64,000 nt of DNA, taken from Histomonas meleagridis (taxonomy: Eukaryota; Parabasalia; Tritrichomonadida; Dientamoebidae). Shown one piece after another: positions 54,956 through 63,109 of this stretch. The stretch spans positions 248,001-312,000 of the forward strand of contig WSYJ01000001.1 in the NCBI GenBank assembly GCA_020186115.1. The letters are read 5' to 3'. The number at the start of each line of letters is the position of its first letter. The stretch's first letter is position 1. Both the position numbers and the translations under genes were made by a program. The notes below the pieces were generated by a model, which did not search any database, was not told the origin of the DNA, and saw nothing but the letters and a program-made list of their open reading frames with translations.

Positions 54956-57310
54956 TCATTCATCATCTTCTTCATCGAAAGAAATACTAAACAAATTTTG
55001 TTTTTCAATTTTCGAACTCTTATTTGACAAAAACGATTTCTTTGTCAGTGGTTTACGTGTTTTTGAGTTAACATTAGCACTGAATGAAGCATTTGATTCA
55101 CTTGACATAATTTCTTTGCTTTTCTTCTTCTCTTTTTTAGTTGATTCATCAGATGAAGAATCCAAAAAAGAAATATTTGAAGAATCATCAAATATCTTTT
55201 GTTTGTTTTTATTTACAAATACTTTTTGTTTAAAAGATTTTTGTTGTTTCGATTTATAATATTTAAAATCATTATCTTTTGATGAATTAGTTATATCATC
55301 ATCATCTTCAAATAATGAATATTTATTCTTTTTTCTTCTTGGTGAAATAATTGATGAATTTTGTTTTTGTTTATTTCTTGATGAAGAAGAAGTTGATAAA
55401 AATATTATATCATCCGAAGAATTTTTCTTTTTAATCATATCACTATAATCTGTTTGAGAATTATTGAATGAAATCTTTTCATATTTTACTTCATTTTGAT
55501 TTTGATTTGTTTCATTTGTTGTTGTTGAATAATTATCATCAGATGAATATGATTCACTTAATTCAGAAATAGAATCAGTATCTAACGCAAGTGGTGAAGA
55601 TAAAAATATCATTGATGATTCATTCTTGGCTGAAGAAACATCAACTTTCGTTAGGTTTGAAGACGTCAAAAATCTTTTGTTAGATTCAGAATTAGTTTCC
55701 GTTGTTGTTGATTGATATTTCCTTTGGCTTTCAAATATAGGCTCGGTTTCAAATGATGACGAAATTAAGTTCTTATTAAGTGATGAACCAGATTCAGAAA
55801 ACTCAATTTGTTTCCTTTTATTTGGAAATTTTGGCTGCTTTTCCATTTTACTTGATGTTGAAGTGAAATCTCTTCTTTTTGATGAAGAATCACTAAATAT
55901 TGGTTCAGTTGTTAATCTGTTGGATGATAACATTTCTTTCCTTTGTGCTGAGCTATTTGTTGGGAAAATTGGTTCAGTTACAAATCTTTGTGATGATGAA
56001 ATTGATGATATATTTCTTCGTCTTGATGATGAATCACTAAATATTGGTTCAGTTGTTAATCTGTTGGATGATAACATTTCTTTCCTTTGTGCTGAGCTAT
56101 TTGTTGGGAAAATTGGTTCAGTTACAAACTTTTGTGATGATGAAATTGATGATATATCTCTTCGTCTTGATGATGAATCACTAAATATTGGTTCAGTTGT
56201 TAATCTGTTGGATGATAACATTTCTTTCCTTTGTGCTGAGCTATTTGTTGGGAAAATTGGTTCAGTAACAAATCTTTGCGATGATGAAATTGATGTGCTT
56301 TTAGATGAACTACTAATGAAGACTGGTTCTGTAACCATTTCTTGGGAAGAAGATGAAATATAATTTCGTTTTGAAGAACTATTTGTGAAAAAGACTGGTT
56401 CTGTGACCATGTTAAATGATGTTGTTGAAAAAGCATTTGTTTTTCTACTTGATGTATTATGATCATCTTCAGAATATTCTTCTAATTCTTCTAAACTTGA
56501 ATAATATGAATCACCTTCTGACAATAAGTCATTGGTTTGCTTACTTAAATCGATTTCAGATATAAAACGATTTTCATCATCTGACGAAATATTATGTTTA
56601 GCTTTTTTAGTATGAATGCTTCCTTTAGAAGAGGATTTATAAGGAATTGCTGAATAATCTGGTGGTTCATTTTGTGGAATAAGTATACTTGATGTGTAAA
56701 ATTGACTATCAGCATTAAGATCTGAGTTATATTCACTTCTCCTTGCAGATATAAAATGAAGAACTGAGCTACTTGTGAAAAGTGATTCAGGTAAATTAAA
56801 ATCATCATATTGTTTGAATATATCAATCTCCTGAAACTCGAAGTTTACAGATGGGATTGCTTGTTGATACCTCCAAATGTATTTTTGAAGTTGTTCATCA
56901 CTTGAATTGATACAAAGGATTAATCTTGTAAGAAGTTCATTTATAGGAAGAGTAATTTTTGTCTTATTTAAGAAATCTTGAAGATGAACACCTGAACATA
57001 CATCTATGTAGCAAACTTCAAATTGATATGATTCATATTCAATACGCCTACATTGATATAATTTTAAAGGAATATTTGGATGTGAGATAAAACAAACTGA
57101 AAAATTTATCTTCTGTATTTCATACTGAATCTTAGGTTGGCCCTTTGTTAAAAAAACAAAGTTTGAAGCATCTTCTGGAATTTGTTCAATAATTTCAGGA
57201 ATAGTAAAAATTTTTGAATCAGATTCTGATATCCTTGAAACGAATTTTCTTGGGGAACATATTATGTTTTCTAATTCGTAGCAATGAGTGCTTGATGATG
57301 TATTCCCCAT
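54956..57310 (-). CDS. Ser-rich repeat protein, probably N-myristoylated, function unknown
   Basis: With the start at 57310 the protein has 784 residues and begins MGNTSSST. Gly at position 2 and Ser at position 6 fit the N-myristoylation consensus, and this start needs only 9 residues less than the longest frame. Residues about 10-200 may form a globular domain of unknown type (NFVFLTKGQPKIQYEIQKI, SGVHLQDFLNKTKITLPINEL). From about 280 the protein is Ser-rich and disordered, with TEPIF/TEPVF motifs about nine times. Three copies of a 48-residue unit (144 bp) lie at about 55889-56322. The end is acidic (FDEEDDE). It may be a membrane-bound scaffold or phosphorylation platform. It is divergent from HDAC with 116 bp between starts. 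Confidence 0.75.
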   Translation of the reverse strand: MGNTSSSTHCYELENIICSPRKFVSRISESDSKIFTIPEIIEQIPEDASNFVFLTKGQPKIQYEIQKINFSVCFISHPNIPLKLYQCRRIEYESYQFEVCYIDVCSGVHLQDFLNKTKITLPINELLTRLILCINSSDEQLQKYIWRYQQAIPSVNFEFQEIDIFKQYDDFNLPESLFTSSSVLHFISARRSEYNSDLNADSQFYTSSILIPQNEPPDYSAIPYKSSSKGSIHTKKAKHNISSDDENRFISEIDLSKQTNDLLSEGDSYYSSLEELEEYSEDDHNTSSRKTNAFSTTSFNMVTEPVFFTNSSSKRNYISSSSQEMVTEPVFISSSSKSTSISSSQRFVTEPIFPTNSSAQRKEMLSSNRLTTEPIFSDSSSRRRDISSISSSQKFVTEPIFPTNSSAQRKEMLSSNRLTTEPIFSDSSSRRRNISSISSSQRFVTEPIFPTNSSAQRKEMLSSNRLTTEPIFSDSSSKRRDFTSTSSKMEKQPKFPNKRKQIEFSESGSSLNKNLISSSFETEPIFESQRKYQSTTTETNSESNKRFLTSSNLTKVDVSSAKNESSMIFLSSPLALDTDSISELSESYSSDDNYSTTTNETNQNQNEVKYEKISFNNSQTDYSDMIKKKNSSDDIIFLSTSSSSRNKQKQNSSIISPRRKKNKYSLFEDDDDITNSSKDNDFKYYKSKQQKSFKQKVFVNKNKQKIFDDSSNISFLDSSSDESTKKEKKKSKEIMSSESNASFSANVNSKTRKPLTKKSFLSNKSSKIEKQNLFSISFDEEDDE
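55889..56322 (-). repeat. three tandem 144-bp coding repeats
   Basis: CACTAAATATTGGTTCAG starts at 55891, 56035 and 56179, exactly 144 bp apart. Each unit encodes 48 residues with two motifs, FVTEPIFPTNSSAQRKEM and LTTEPIFSDSSS. The units differ at only a few positions, so the amplification is recent; older single TEPIF/TEPVF motifs flank it. Confidence 0.93.
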
Positions 57311-57426
57311 TTGAATCATAACGTACAAAGCCGCCAAAAGCGAAAAAATTAAGCCGCCCCAAAATGTGGGGAAATATATGTCAAAAAAATTGAATGTTAA
57401 TATTTGTGCCAGTCACATAAAGATTT
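57311..57426. promoter_or_regulatory. short divergent promoter region with GC-rich blocks
   Basis: The 116-bp gap between the myristoylated repeat protein and HDAC contains CCGCC at about 57331, CCGCCCC at 57354-57360 and GTGGGG at 57366-57371. These are isolated GC-rich blocks in AT-rich DNA, as near several other starts. Function inferred. Confidence 0.4.
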
Positions 57427-58653
57427 ATGAACAAGAGAGTTGTGTACTTTTATGACGAAGATGTAGGAAACTTTTCTTATACATTAACTCACCCAATGAA
57501 GCCGCATCGAATTCGTATTGCTCATAATCTAATTTTAGCATATAATCTTTATCCAAAAATGAGAATTTTAAGACCAAAACGGGCAACTTTTAATGATATG
57601 ACAAGATTTCATACAGATGAATACATTAAATTTTTACAAGCAGCAACTCCAGAAAATTCTGCTAACGAAGCAGATGTATTAAACAAATTTAATATTGATC
57701 AATCAGATTCACCACCATTCACCGGTCTTTACGAATTTTGTCAAATATCAGCAGGTGGTTCAATTTGTGCTGCGCAACAATTAAATGATAACAAAGCTGA
57801 CATTGCAATAAATTGGGCCGGTGGACTTCATCATGCTAAGAAATCAGAAGCCAGTGGTTTTTGTTATGTTGCCGATTGTGTTCTTGGCATTCTTGAATTA
57901 CTCAAAAAGCATGAACGAGTTATGTACATTGATATTGACATTCATCATGGTGATGGAGTTGAAGAAGCTTTTTATTTAACAGATCGAGTTCTTACAGTTT
58001 CCTTCCATAAGTATGGAGATTTTTTCCCAGGGACAGGTAGTTTGAATGATATTGGAATTGATAGAGGAAAATATTACTCTGTTAACGTCCCACTTCGTGA
58101 TGGCATGGACGATGAAAGTTACATCACGCTCTTTAAGCAAATAATGGGCGAGCTAGTTAACTGGTACAAGCCAGGCGCGATTTTGCTTCAATGCGGTTCT
58201 GACTCATTAACAGGCGACCGTTTAGGCTGTTTCAATCTTACGACAAGAGCGCACGGCGAATGTGTAAGGTTTATGAAAGGTTTTAAGATACCATTATTAG
58301 TCACAGGAGGTGGCGGCTATACTGTAAGAAATGTTGCACGTTGTTGGGCATATGAAACTTCAATTTTAGTCGACCAAGAAATTGAAGATGAATTGCCTTT
58401 TAATGAATATATGGGATATTTTGGACCAGACTATAGGTTACATTTGCACCCTTCAAATATGGTTAACCAAAACGACAAAGAATATTTGGGAAATATTTAT
58501 CGAACAATTCATGAAAGATTAGAACAAAATCCTGGCGCACCAAATGTTTGTTTCGAGAATGATTTCCAATTTGATAAGCCGGATCTACCTAAAGGTATTG
58601 GTGAATACATTGGAAATAGACCAACAATGAATTTATTCCAACAGAACAAATAA
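57427..58653 (+). CDS. class I histone deacetylase (Rpd3/HDAC1-like)
   Basis: This is a 408-residue protein and a close match to HDAC1. It opens [26 protein letters not shown]. The active site has the His pair in [10 protein letters not shown] (about 135-136), zinc ligands Asp171 and His173 in [16 protein letters not shown], Asp259 in [14 protein letters not shown], and the catalytic Tyr298 in [14 protein letters not shown]. All are intact, so the enzyme should be active. The long C-terminal tail of animal HDAC1 is mostly absent. It removes acetyl groups from histone lysines, and would act in the nucleus with corepressors. Neighbours: a divergent repeat protein upstream and RABL2 102 bp downstream on the same strand. 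Confidence 0.98.
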   Translation: MNKRVVYFYDEDVGNFSYTLTHPMKPHRIRIAHNLILAYNLYPKMRILRPKRATFNDMTRFHTDEYIKFLQAATPENSANEADVLNKFNIDQSDSPPFTGLYEFCQISAGGSICAAQQLNDNKADIAINWAGGLHHAKKSEASGFCYVADCVLGILELLKKHERVMYIDIDIHHGDGVEEAFYLTDRVLTVSFHKYGDFFPGTGSLNDIGIDRGKYYSVNVPLRDGMDDESYITLFKQIMGELVNWYKPGAILLQCGSDSLTGDRLGCFNLTTRAHGECVRFMKGFKIPLLVTGGGGYTVRNVARCWAYETSILVDQEIEDELPFNEYMGYFGPDYRLHLHPSNMVNQNDKEYLGNIYRTIHERLEQNPGAPNVCFENDFQFDKPDLPKGIGEYIGNRPTMNLFQQNK

Positions 58654-58679
58654 AAATAATTTTGTGAACTCAAAAATAA

Positions 58680-58696
58680 AACCGTTTTTAACGATC
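58680..58696 (+). promoter_or_regulatory. CCGTT/AACGAT element between HDAC and RABL2
   Basis: ACCGTTTTTAACGATC lies about 65 bp upstream of the RABL2 ATG. It contains both the CCGTT core seen elsewhere and AACGAT, the form described for Myb sites in Trichomonas vaginalis promoters. Confidence 0.45.
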
Positions 58697-58755
58697 AAAA
58701 TTGTCTGAAAATTATTTAACGTACGTTGGCTGGCTAAAATTTATTGTTTTAGGAA

Positions 58756-59349
58756 ATGTCGGATGGTTCTGAGCTTTTCCCACAATCTAACGTTTCGCGT
58801 GCTGATTTGAAGCTTGTTCTTCTCGGTGATAGTGCAGTTGGTAAAACAAAGCTTGTTGAAAGATTTTTATTAAAAGAATATAACCCAGTTAATAACTCAA
58901 CTTATGCTTTGACATTATACGAACATCATGAGAACCTTGGCGGAAAAGATATACTCGTAAGTATTTGGGATACTGCTGGTCAAGAAAGATTTGAGAGTAT
59001 TCATCCTGCATTTTTCTATGGCGCCCATGCTGCCATTCTTGTTTTTGATGCAACACGAAAAGAAACATACCAGCATCTTGAAGAATGGAACCAACAATTA
59101 GTTTCACAGAGAAATCAAATTCCCGTTATTGTTGTTGCTAACAAAATGGATTTGAATCCATCTATTACAAGAAAGCAATTCAAATGGCCAGCAGCTCATA
59201 AGTATCCACTTTATTATACATCAGCTGCAAAAGGTGCAAATGTTGTTCCTGCATTTCAAGAAGCAATTCATCTCGGGTGGACACATAAGAATAATCCCGA
59301 TGATGTAATGGGCGTTATATGTGAGCTTCTTGCAAAGGAAAATCAATAA
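58756..59349 (+). CDS. RABL2: RABL2-like small GTPase
   Basis: This is a 197-residue Ras-superfamily GTPase. P-loop GDSAVGKT is at 24-31, the switch region STYALTLYEHHEN at 48-60, WDTAGQERF at 71-79, VANKMD for guanine binding, and the SAAKGANVV motif. The STYALTLY sequence and the residues VERFLLKEYNP are specific to RABL2, which has STYALTLY in place of the usual Rab effector loop. As in RABL2, the C-terminus (ICELLAKENQ) has no Cys for prenylation. RABL2 binds the IFT-B complex and acts in cilium or flagellum entry; trichomonads are flagellated, so the role fits. GDI would not be expected to act on it. Confidence 0.9.
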   Translation: MSDGSELFPQSNVSRADLKLVLLGDSAVGKTKLVERFLLKEYNPVNNSTYALTLYEHHENLGGKDILVSIWDTAGQERFESIHPAFFYGAHAAILVFDATRKETYQHLEEWNQQLVSQRNQIPVIVVANKMDLNPSITRKQFKWPAAHKYPLYYTSAAKGANVVPAFQEAIHLGWTHKNNPDDVMGVICELLAKENQ

Positions 59350-59714
59350 AACAATATTTCGAATGAATTTTACTGGATTTCAAATATTAAAAGAAACATC
59401 TTTTGATTTGAAAAAATATTTTTTTTGCGATTGCCATTTTTTGTTCAATTTGCCCATACAAATTAATTTCAAATAATTAAAAGATAACATTCAAAATTAA
59501 CGATTTACAAGTTAAAAGTATATAACATTTCATTTCGGTTCTTTTGAGTTAAAAAAGTTTTTTCCTAACACGTTTATTCATTAAAATGTTTCTGTAAGTT
59601 AATAAGTATCACACAAAACAACAAAAAAATGATGACAATTATGAAATCGTCGAAGAAAAATTTTTGTTTTCATTTATAATAATTAAAAAATGCCTATTAA
59701 TATATTTAATATAA
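59350..59714. other. convergent intergenic region
   Basis: AT-rich gap between the 3' ends of RABL2 and the RRM gene. Nothing supported. Confidence 0.4.
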
Positions 59715-60263
59715 TTAATGACGAGATCGATGGTGACGATGAGAGTGTCGAGATGATGAATTTTCAGGATCAGAATCTTCCTTAGATCTTCGGTGACGAT
59801 GAGAAGATTTTTGAGAACTAGTAGCTGTTTCATATTTTGCAGAAAAGCTATCACTGACTGGATAGCTTTCTTGTTTAACTTCGCGATATGATTTTCGTTC
59901 ACGTGAACTTGATTGAGCATGATGACTTTGTGAGCTCATACTTCGCTCCTTCCTCGCTATAATTTCCTGTTCTTGATAGTTTGGTTGTGCATCTTCGATG
60001 ATAACTTGACCAACCATATCATCTTCAATTCTCACAACTCTTGCATGGAATGGTTCACCATCTATTGAGCTTCTATCAAGCTTTTGAGCTGCTGATTCTG
60101 CCTCTTTGTTTGACCGAAAAATAATATAACCAACTCTTAAATTGTAAGAAGCATGTTCAACCATAACAATAGGTTTTTGAATGCCTGTTGTTCTACATAC
60201 AAATCTTGTGAAATCTTCCAATGGTAAATCTCCTAAAGGGTGAACTTGGACAACAAACGTCAT
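59715..60263 (-). CDS. RRM protein with Ser/Arg/His-rich tail
   Basis: This is a 182-residue protein. Residues 1-85 form an RRM-like domain (MTFVVQVHPLGDLPLEDFTRF, then RVGYIIFRSNKEAESAAQKL for the RNP1-like strand and helix 2, and FHARVVRI for the last strand). RNP1 is divergent (VGYIIF). The tail from about 120 is rich in Ser, Arg and His (SSRERKS, SSQKSSHRHRRS, ending RHHRSRH), like SR or SR-related splicing proteins. It may act in mRNA splicing or export. No further match recognised. Confidence 0.75.
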   Translation of the reverse strand: MTFVVQVHPLGDLPLEDFTRFVCRTTGIQKPIVMVEHASYNLRVGYIIFRSNKEAESAAQKLDRSSIDGEPFHARVVRIEDDMVGQVIIEDAQPNYQEQEIIARKERSMSSQSHHAQSSSRERKSYREVKQESYPVSDSFSAKYETATSSQKSSHRHRRSKEDSDPENSSSRHSHRHHRSRH

Positions 60264-60708
60264 TTTTAGCTAAACACAGTTAGTCAATTTCAATGTTCGT
60301 TTACTTTGTGGTAAAAATGTTTGACTTCTATAAGTGCTTTCATTCAAACAGGAATATCAAATAATTTTTATGAAAATTGAGTTAATGATTGTGAAAATAT
60401 TAATTAATATAAATAATTTGACGAATGTTATTGCATATTTTAGCTGAGTTAAAAATCTCAAAGAAATATCATTTTGTTTGCCATAAATATAATTTGTTTT
60501 TAAAAGAATTATAATTTATGAGGAAGGAATAGCAAACAAAGTAAACTCACATATAATTATTATCTTATTTAAAAAAAAATGAAAATAACATATCTTCAAA
60601 TTATGAACACTGAAATTTCAATAAAATTATTTTTTTCATTCTAAACTCACAATTTCTCTGTTAAAGTAAATCAGGATCACTAAAAAATATTATGGAGAGA
60701 ATGTGTTT
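60264..60708. other. intergenic region
   Basis: AT-rich gap between the RRM gene start and the 3' end of the HAD gene, both on the minus strand. Nothing supported. Confidence 0.4.
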
Positions 60709-61407
60709 TTACTCTAATTCAAGCAATTTCATCAATTCTTGGTGTCCTTCAATAAGATCCTCGTGGATGTATGATGGCTTCGGGTATTCAGCATAATGAA
60801 CACGTCCTGTTTTGACGCCAAATGGTATTACACCGTTCTCTATTGCTGCGTTGATGTCTGATGGGGTGTCGCCGATGTGCATAATGATGTCAAATTTTTT
60901 GCCGGTTTTTTCTTCTGCTATCTTACGCGACATTAAGACAGCATCTTTTCTGTCATTGAATACTCCGAGCCCACCAATCCTTTGTGGGAAGTATTGAGCT
61001 ATTCCACAAAGCTCTAATTTCCTCCAAGCAATTCGAGGAAAGTTTCCACTTGCAATTCCCATTGTAACATTAGGTTTTGACGACAATTCTGCAAGAGTTT
61101 CAGGAACGCCTTTGCATACTTCAGGTATAGCTGTACATGTTTCGATGAAAATGTCTTCCATTCTTGTTTGTGCTTTGGAAATGTTCTCCTCACTTGGTTC
61201 AAAACCAATCTTCTTTATCATTTCGGCAAGAATTCGTTTGTCCATCCATCCATCAATCGAATGACCAAAAAAGACTTCAGGTGTATCACACTTACCAAAA
61301 AGTTCTTCACATGCTAAATGGAACGCATTTAAATGGAATTTAGTGGCATCATTTCCAAGGATTAGTGTTCCATCAATATCCCAAGATATGTATACCTCTT
61401 TGGACAT
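60709..61407 (-). CDS. HAD-superfamily hydrolase (phosphoglycolate phosphatase/beta-phosphoglucomutase-like)
   Basis: This is a 232-residue protein. Motif I is WDIDGTLILG at about residues 9-18 (nucleophile Asp and acid Asp in DIDGT). Motif II is MGIASGNF (Ser/Gly at the strand end), then KDAVLMSRKI supplies the motif III Lys region and HIGDTPSDINAA is motif IV with the metal-binding Asp pair. A helical cap of about 70 residues lies between motifs I and II, so it is a C1-cap type acting on small phosphorylated metabolites. The substrate is not clear. The ATG at 61407 (MSKEVYISWDIDG) is preferred to 61440, because GGGGCACCCC lies between them. Confidence 0.88.
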   Translation of the reverse strand: MSKEVYISWDIDGTLILGNDATKFHLNAFHLACEELFGKCDTPEVFFGHSIDGWMDKRILAEMIKKIGFEPSEENISKAQTRMEDIFIETCTAIPEVCKGVPETLAELSSKPNVTMGIASGNFPRIAWRKLELCGIAQYFPQRIGGLGVFNDRKDAVLMSRKIAEEKTGKKFDIIMHIGDTPSDINAAIENGVIPFGVKTGRVHYAEYPKPSYIHEDLIEGHQELMKLLELE

Positions 61408-61957
61408 GTTTGGAGTGTGGGGCACCCCAAAACTGACCATTTTCTTACATGTAAGGTCATCAAACTAAACTCGTATTAAATGTCTTCTTTAAAGCAGATT
61501 TGTTTTTTGAATAGTTCAAAAATGAAGTCCTAACTTTAGTCAGCATAATACTCAAAAATCATATCATAGTGATATTGTCATTTCGAAAAAATGATATTTT
61601 CTGGAATATTGTGATGATGAGCACACTCTTATCAGTCAGGCTCACTTGTTGGTATTAAGATATTATGGTGTTAGTAGCTCATTTGATTGGCATTTTAAAC
61701 GAGAATTTACTTTTCATAGCCTATTATCTTACTTATGAAATTCTGTCAAAAAACGCTCAGGCATTTGAAAGATAATTTGAGTGTGCTCATTGAAATCTAA
61801 GACGACACCACGTCAAATTGAATTATCTTTATTGAAAACTGTTTGTTAAGCGCTCAAAAAGATTATCTGCTAAAATTTATTTGGACCAATTTTCAGAATT
61901 TTGTATTGATAAAAAATAAACATTTGAATCTAAAATTCTTAAAGAATCATTTTTAAA
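61408..61957. other. divergent intergenic region with GGGGTGCCCC palindrome
   Basis: Upstream of both the HAD gene (minus) and the kinase (plus). GGGGCACCCC at 61419-61428 lies 12 bp from the HAD start codon; on the minus strand it reads TTTTGGGGTGCCCC, the same as at 14841-14855. The rest is AT-rich with nothing I can name. Confidence 0.5.
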
Positions 61958-62938
61958 ATGCATTGTCCGTGTCAAATAGAAACAGAAGACCTCGTTAATA
62001 CCAAAATTGGAGAGTACAAACTTATTAGGAAACTTGGGAAAGGTAGATTTGGGTCTGTATATCTTTGTAAGTCAGAAAAATATAATTGTTATTTTGCTAT
62101 AAAAATTGTCGAGAAAAATGCATCATCAGGTTTAATACAGTTTGAAAGAGAGACAGGAAACTTAGGTTCAGTTTATCATTCAGGTATTATCAGCTTATAT
62201 TCTTTTTTTGAAGATAATCACCATTTTTATCTTGTTATGGAATATTGCTCTGGAGGAACTCTTTTAAATCTTATCCAAAGGTACAAACATCTTAACAAAG
62301 TTTCAATTCAATTTTATTTCAAACAACTTTTTGAAGTTCTTGACTATTGTCATACAAACAACATAGCCCACAGAGATCTCAAGCCAGAGAATATCTTTTT
62401 GGAGCATAATGGTCGGCTAAAAGTTGGTGATTGGGGTCAATCAAAAATTTATTCATCCTCTGAAGATCTTCTTCAAACACATTGCGGAACAGTGTCATAT
62501 GCACCACCTGAGATGTTTTCCCATTCTCCATATGATGGTCAAGCATCAGATATGTGGTCAGCTGGAGTTTGTCTTTATGCAGCAGCTCATGGAAGGCTTC
62601 CGTGGCCATCATCGCACGAAAAGATCGAATCCATAACAAAATGTCATTTTGCCATATCACCAGATGTTGATCAAGAAATCGCAGATGTCATTAATTCTTT
62701 GATCGTGTTAGATCCAAAAAAGAGAAAAACAGCAAAAGAGGTCTTACAGATGCCACTTTTTCAAAATTATAATCCAACGATCTCAAAAGAGTTAATGCTT
62801 CCAAGAAGAGAAAGAGCATCAAACCCAAACATCAGCACCCTTAAAACAAGTGGAAAGTTACTCATAAACAGTTTGAAATTGACAAAAGGGAAAATGTCGA
62901 TGTCATCAAATTTCCGTCAAAGAATTTTATCTTTTTAA
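61958..62938 (+). CDS. Ser/Thr protein kinase with DWG in place of DFG
   Basis: This is a 326-residue kinase, CAMK/NEK-like. Gly-rich loop GKGRFGSV is at 27-34, AIK Lys at 49, a possible alpha-C Glu at 64, catalytic loop HRDLKPEN at 138-145, APPE as the APE motif, and DMWSAGVCLYAA. The metal-binding motif is DWG (158-160), not DFG; the Asp is kept, so activity is likely, but Trp in place of Phe should change the regulatory spine. The N-terminus MHCPC has two Cys that could be palmitoylated. The C-terminal 60 residues are basic and Ser-rich (PRRERASNPN, SLKLTKGKMSMSS). Substrate unknown. Confidence 0.9.
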   Translation: MHCPCQIETEDLVNTKIGEYKLIRKLGKGRFGSVYLCKSEKYNCYFAIKIVEKNASSGLIQFERETGNLGSVYHSGIISLYSFFEDNHHFYLVMEYCSGGTLLNLIQRYKHLNKVSIQFYFKQLFEVLDYCHTNNIAHRDLKPENIFLEHNGRLKVGDWGQSKIYSSSEDLLQTHCGTVSYAPPEMFSHSPYDGQASDMWSAGVCLYAAAHGRLPWPSSHEKIESITKCHFAISPDVDQEIADVINSLIVLDPKKRKTAKEVLQMPLFQNYNPTISKELMLPRRERASNPNISTLKTSGKLLINSLKLTKGKMSMSSNFRQRILSF

Positions 62939-63109
62939 CGAGAAAATTCTTTTTTCAAGAGAAAATATAGAAAATACAATAAATCTTCATACCATGAATT
63001 TTTTTTTATAATTAAAATTAAAAAAATTAAAATTAACGTTCGTTATGCGTTTTTGAATACAGAAGTGACCGTTAAATGAATTAGGGCAGCCCAAAAGCAG
63101 CAAATTCAA
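62939..63109. promoter_or_regulatory. upstream region with CCGTT and GGGCAGCCC elements
   Basis: GACCGTTAAATG at about 63067-63078 and GGGCAGCCC at 63084-63092 lie 18-43 bp before the ATG at 63110. The order is the reverse of that at 14845-14870, where the GC-rich palindrome comes first. Confidence 0.45.
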
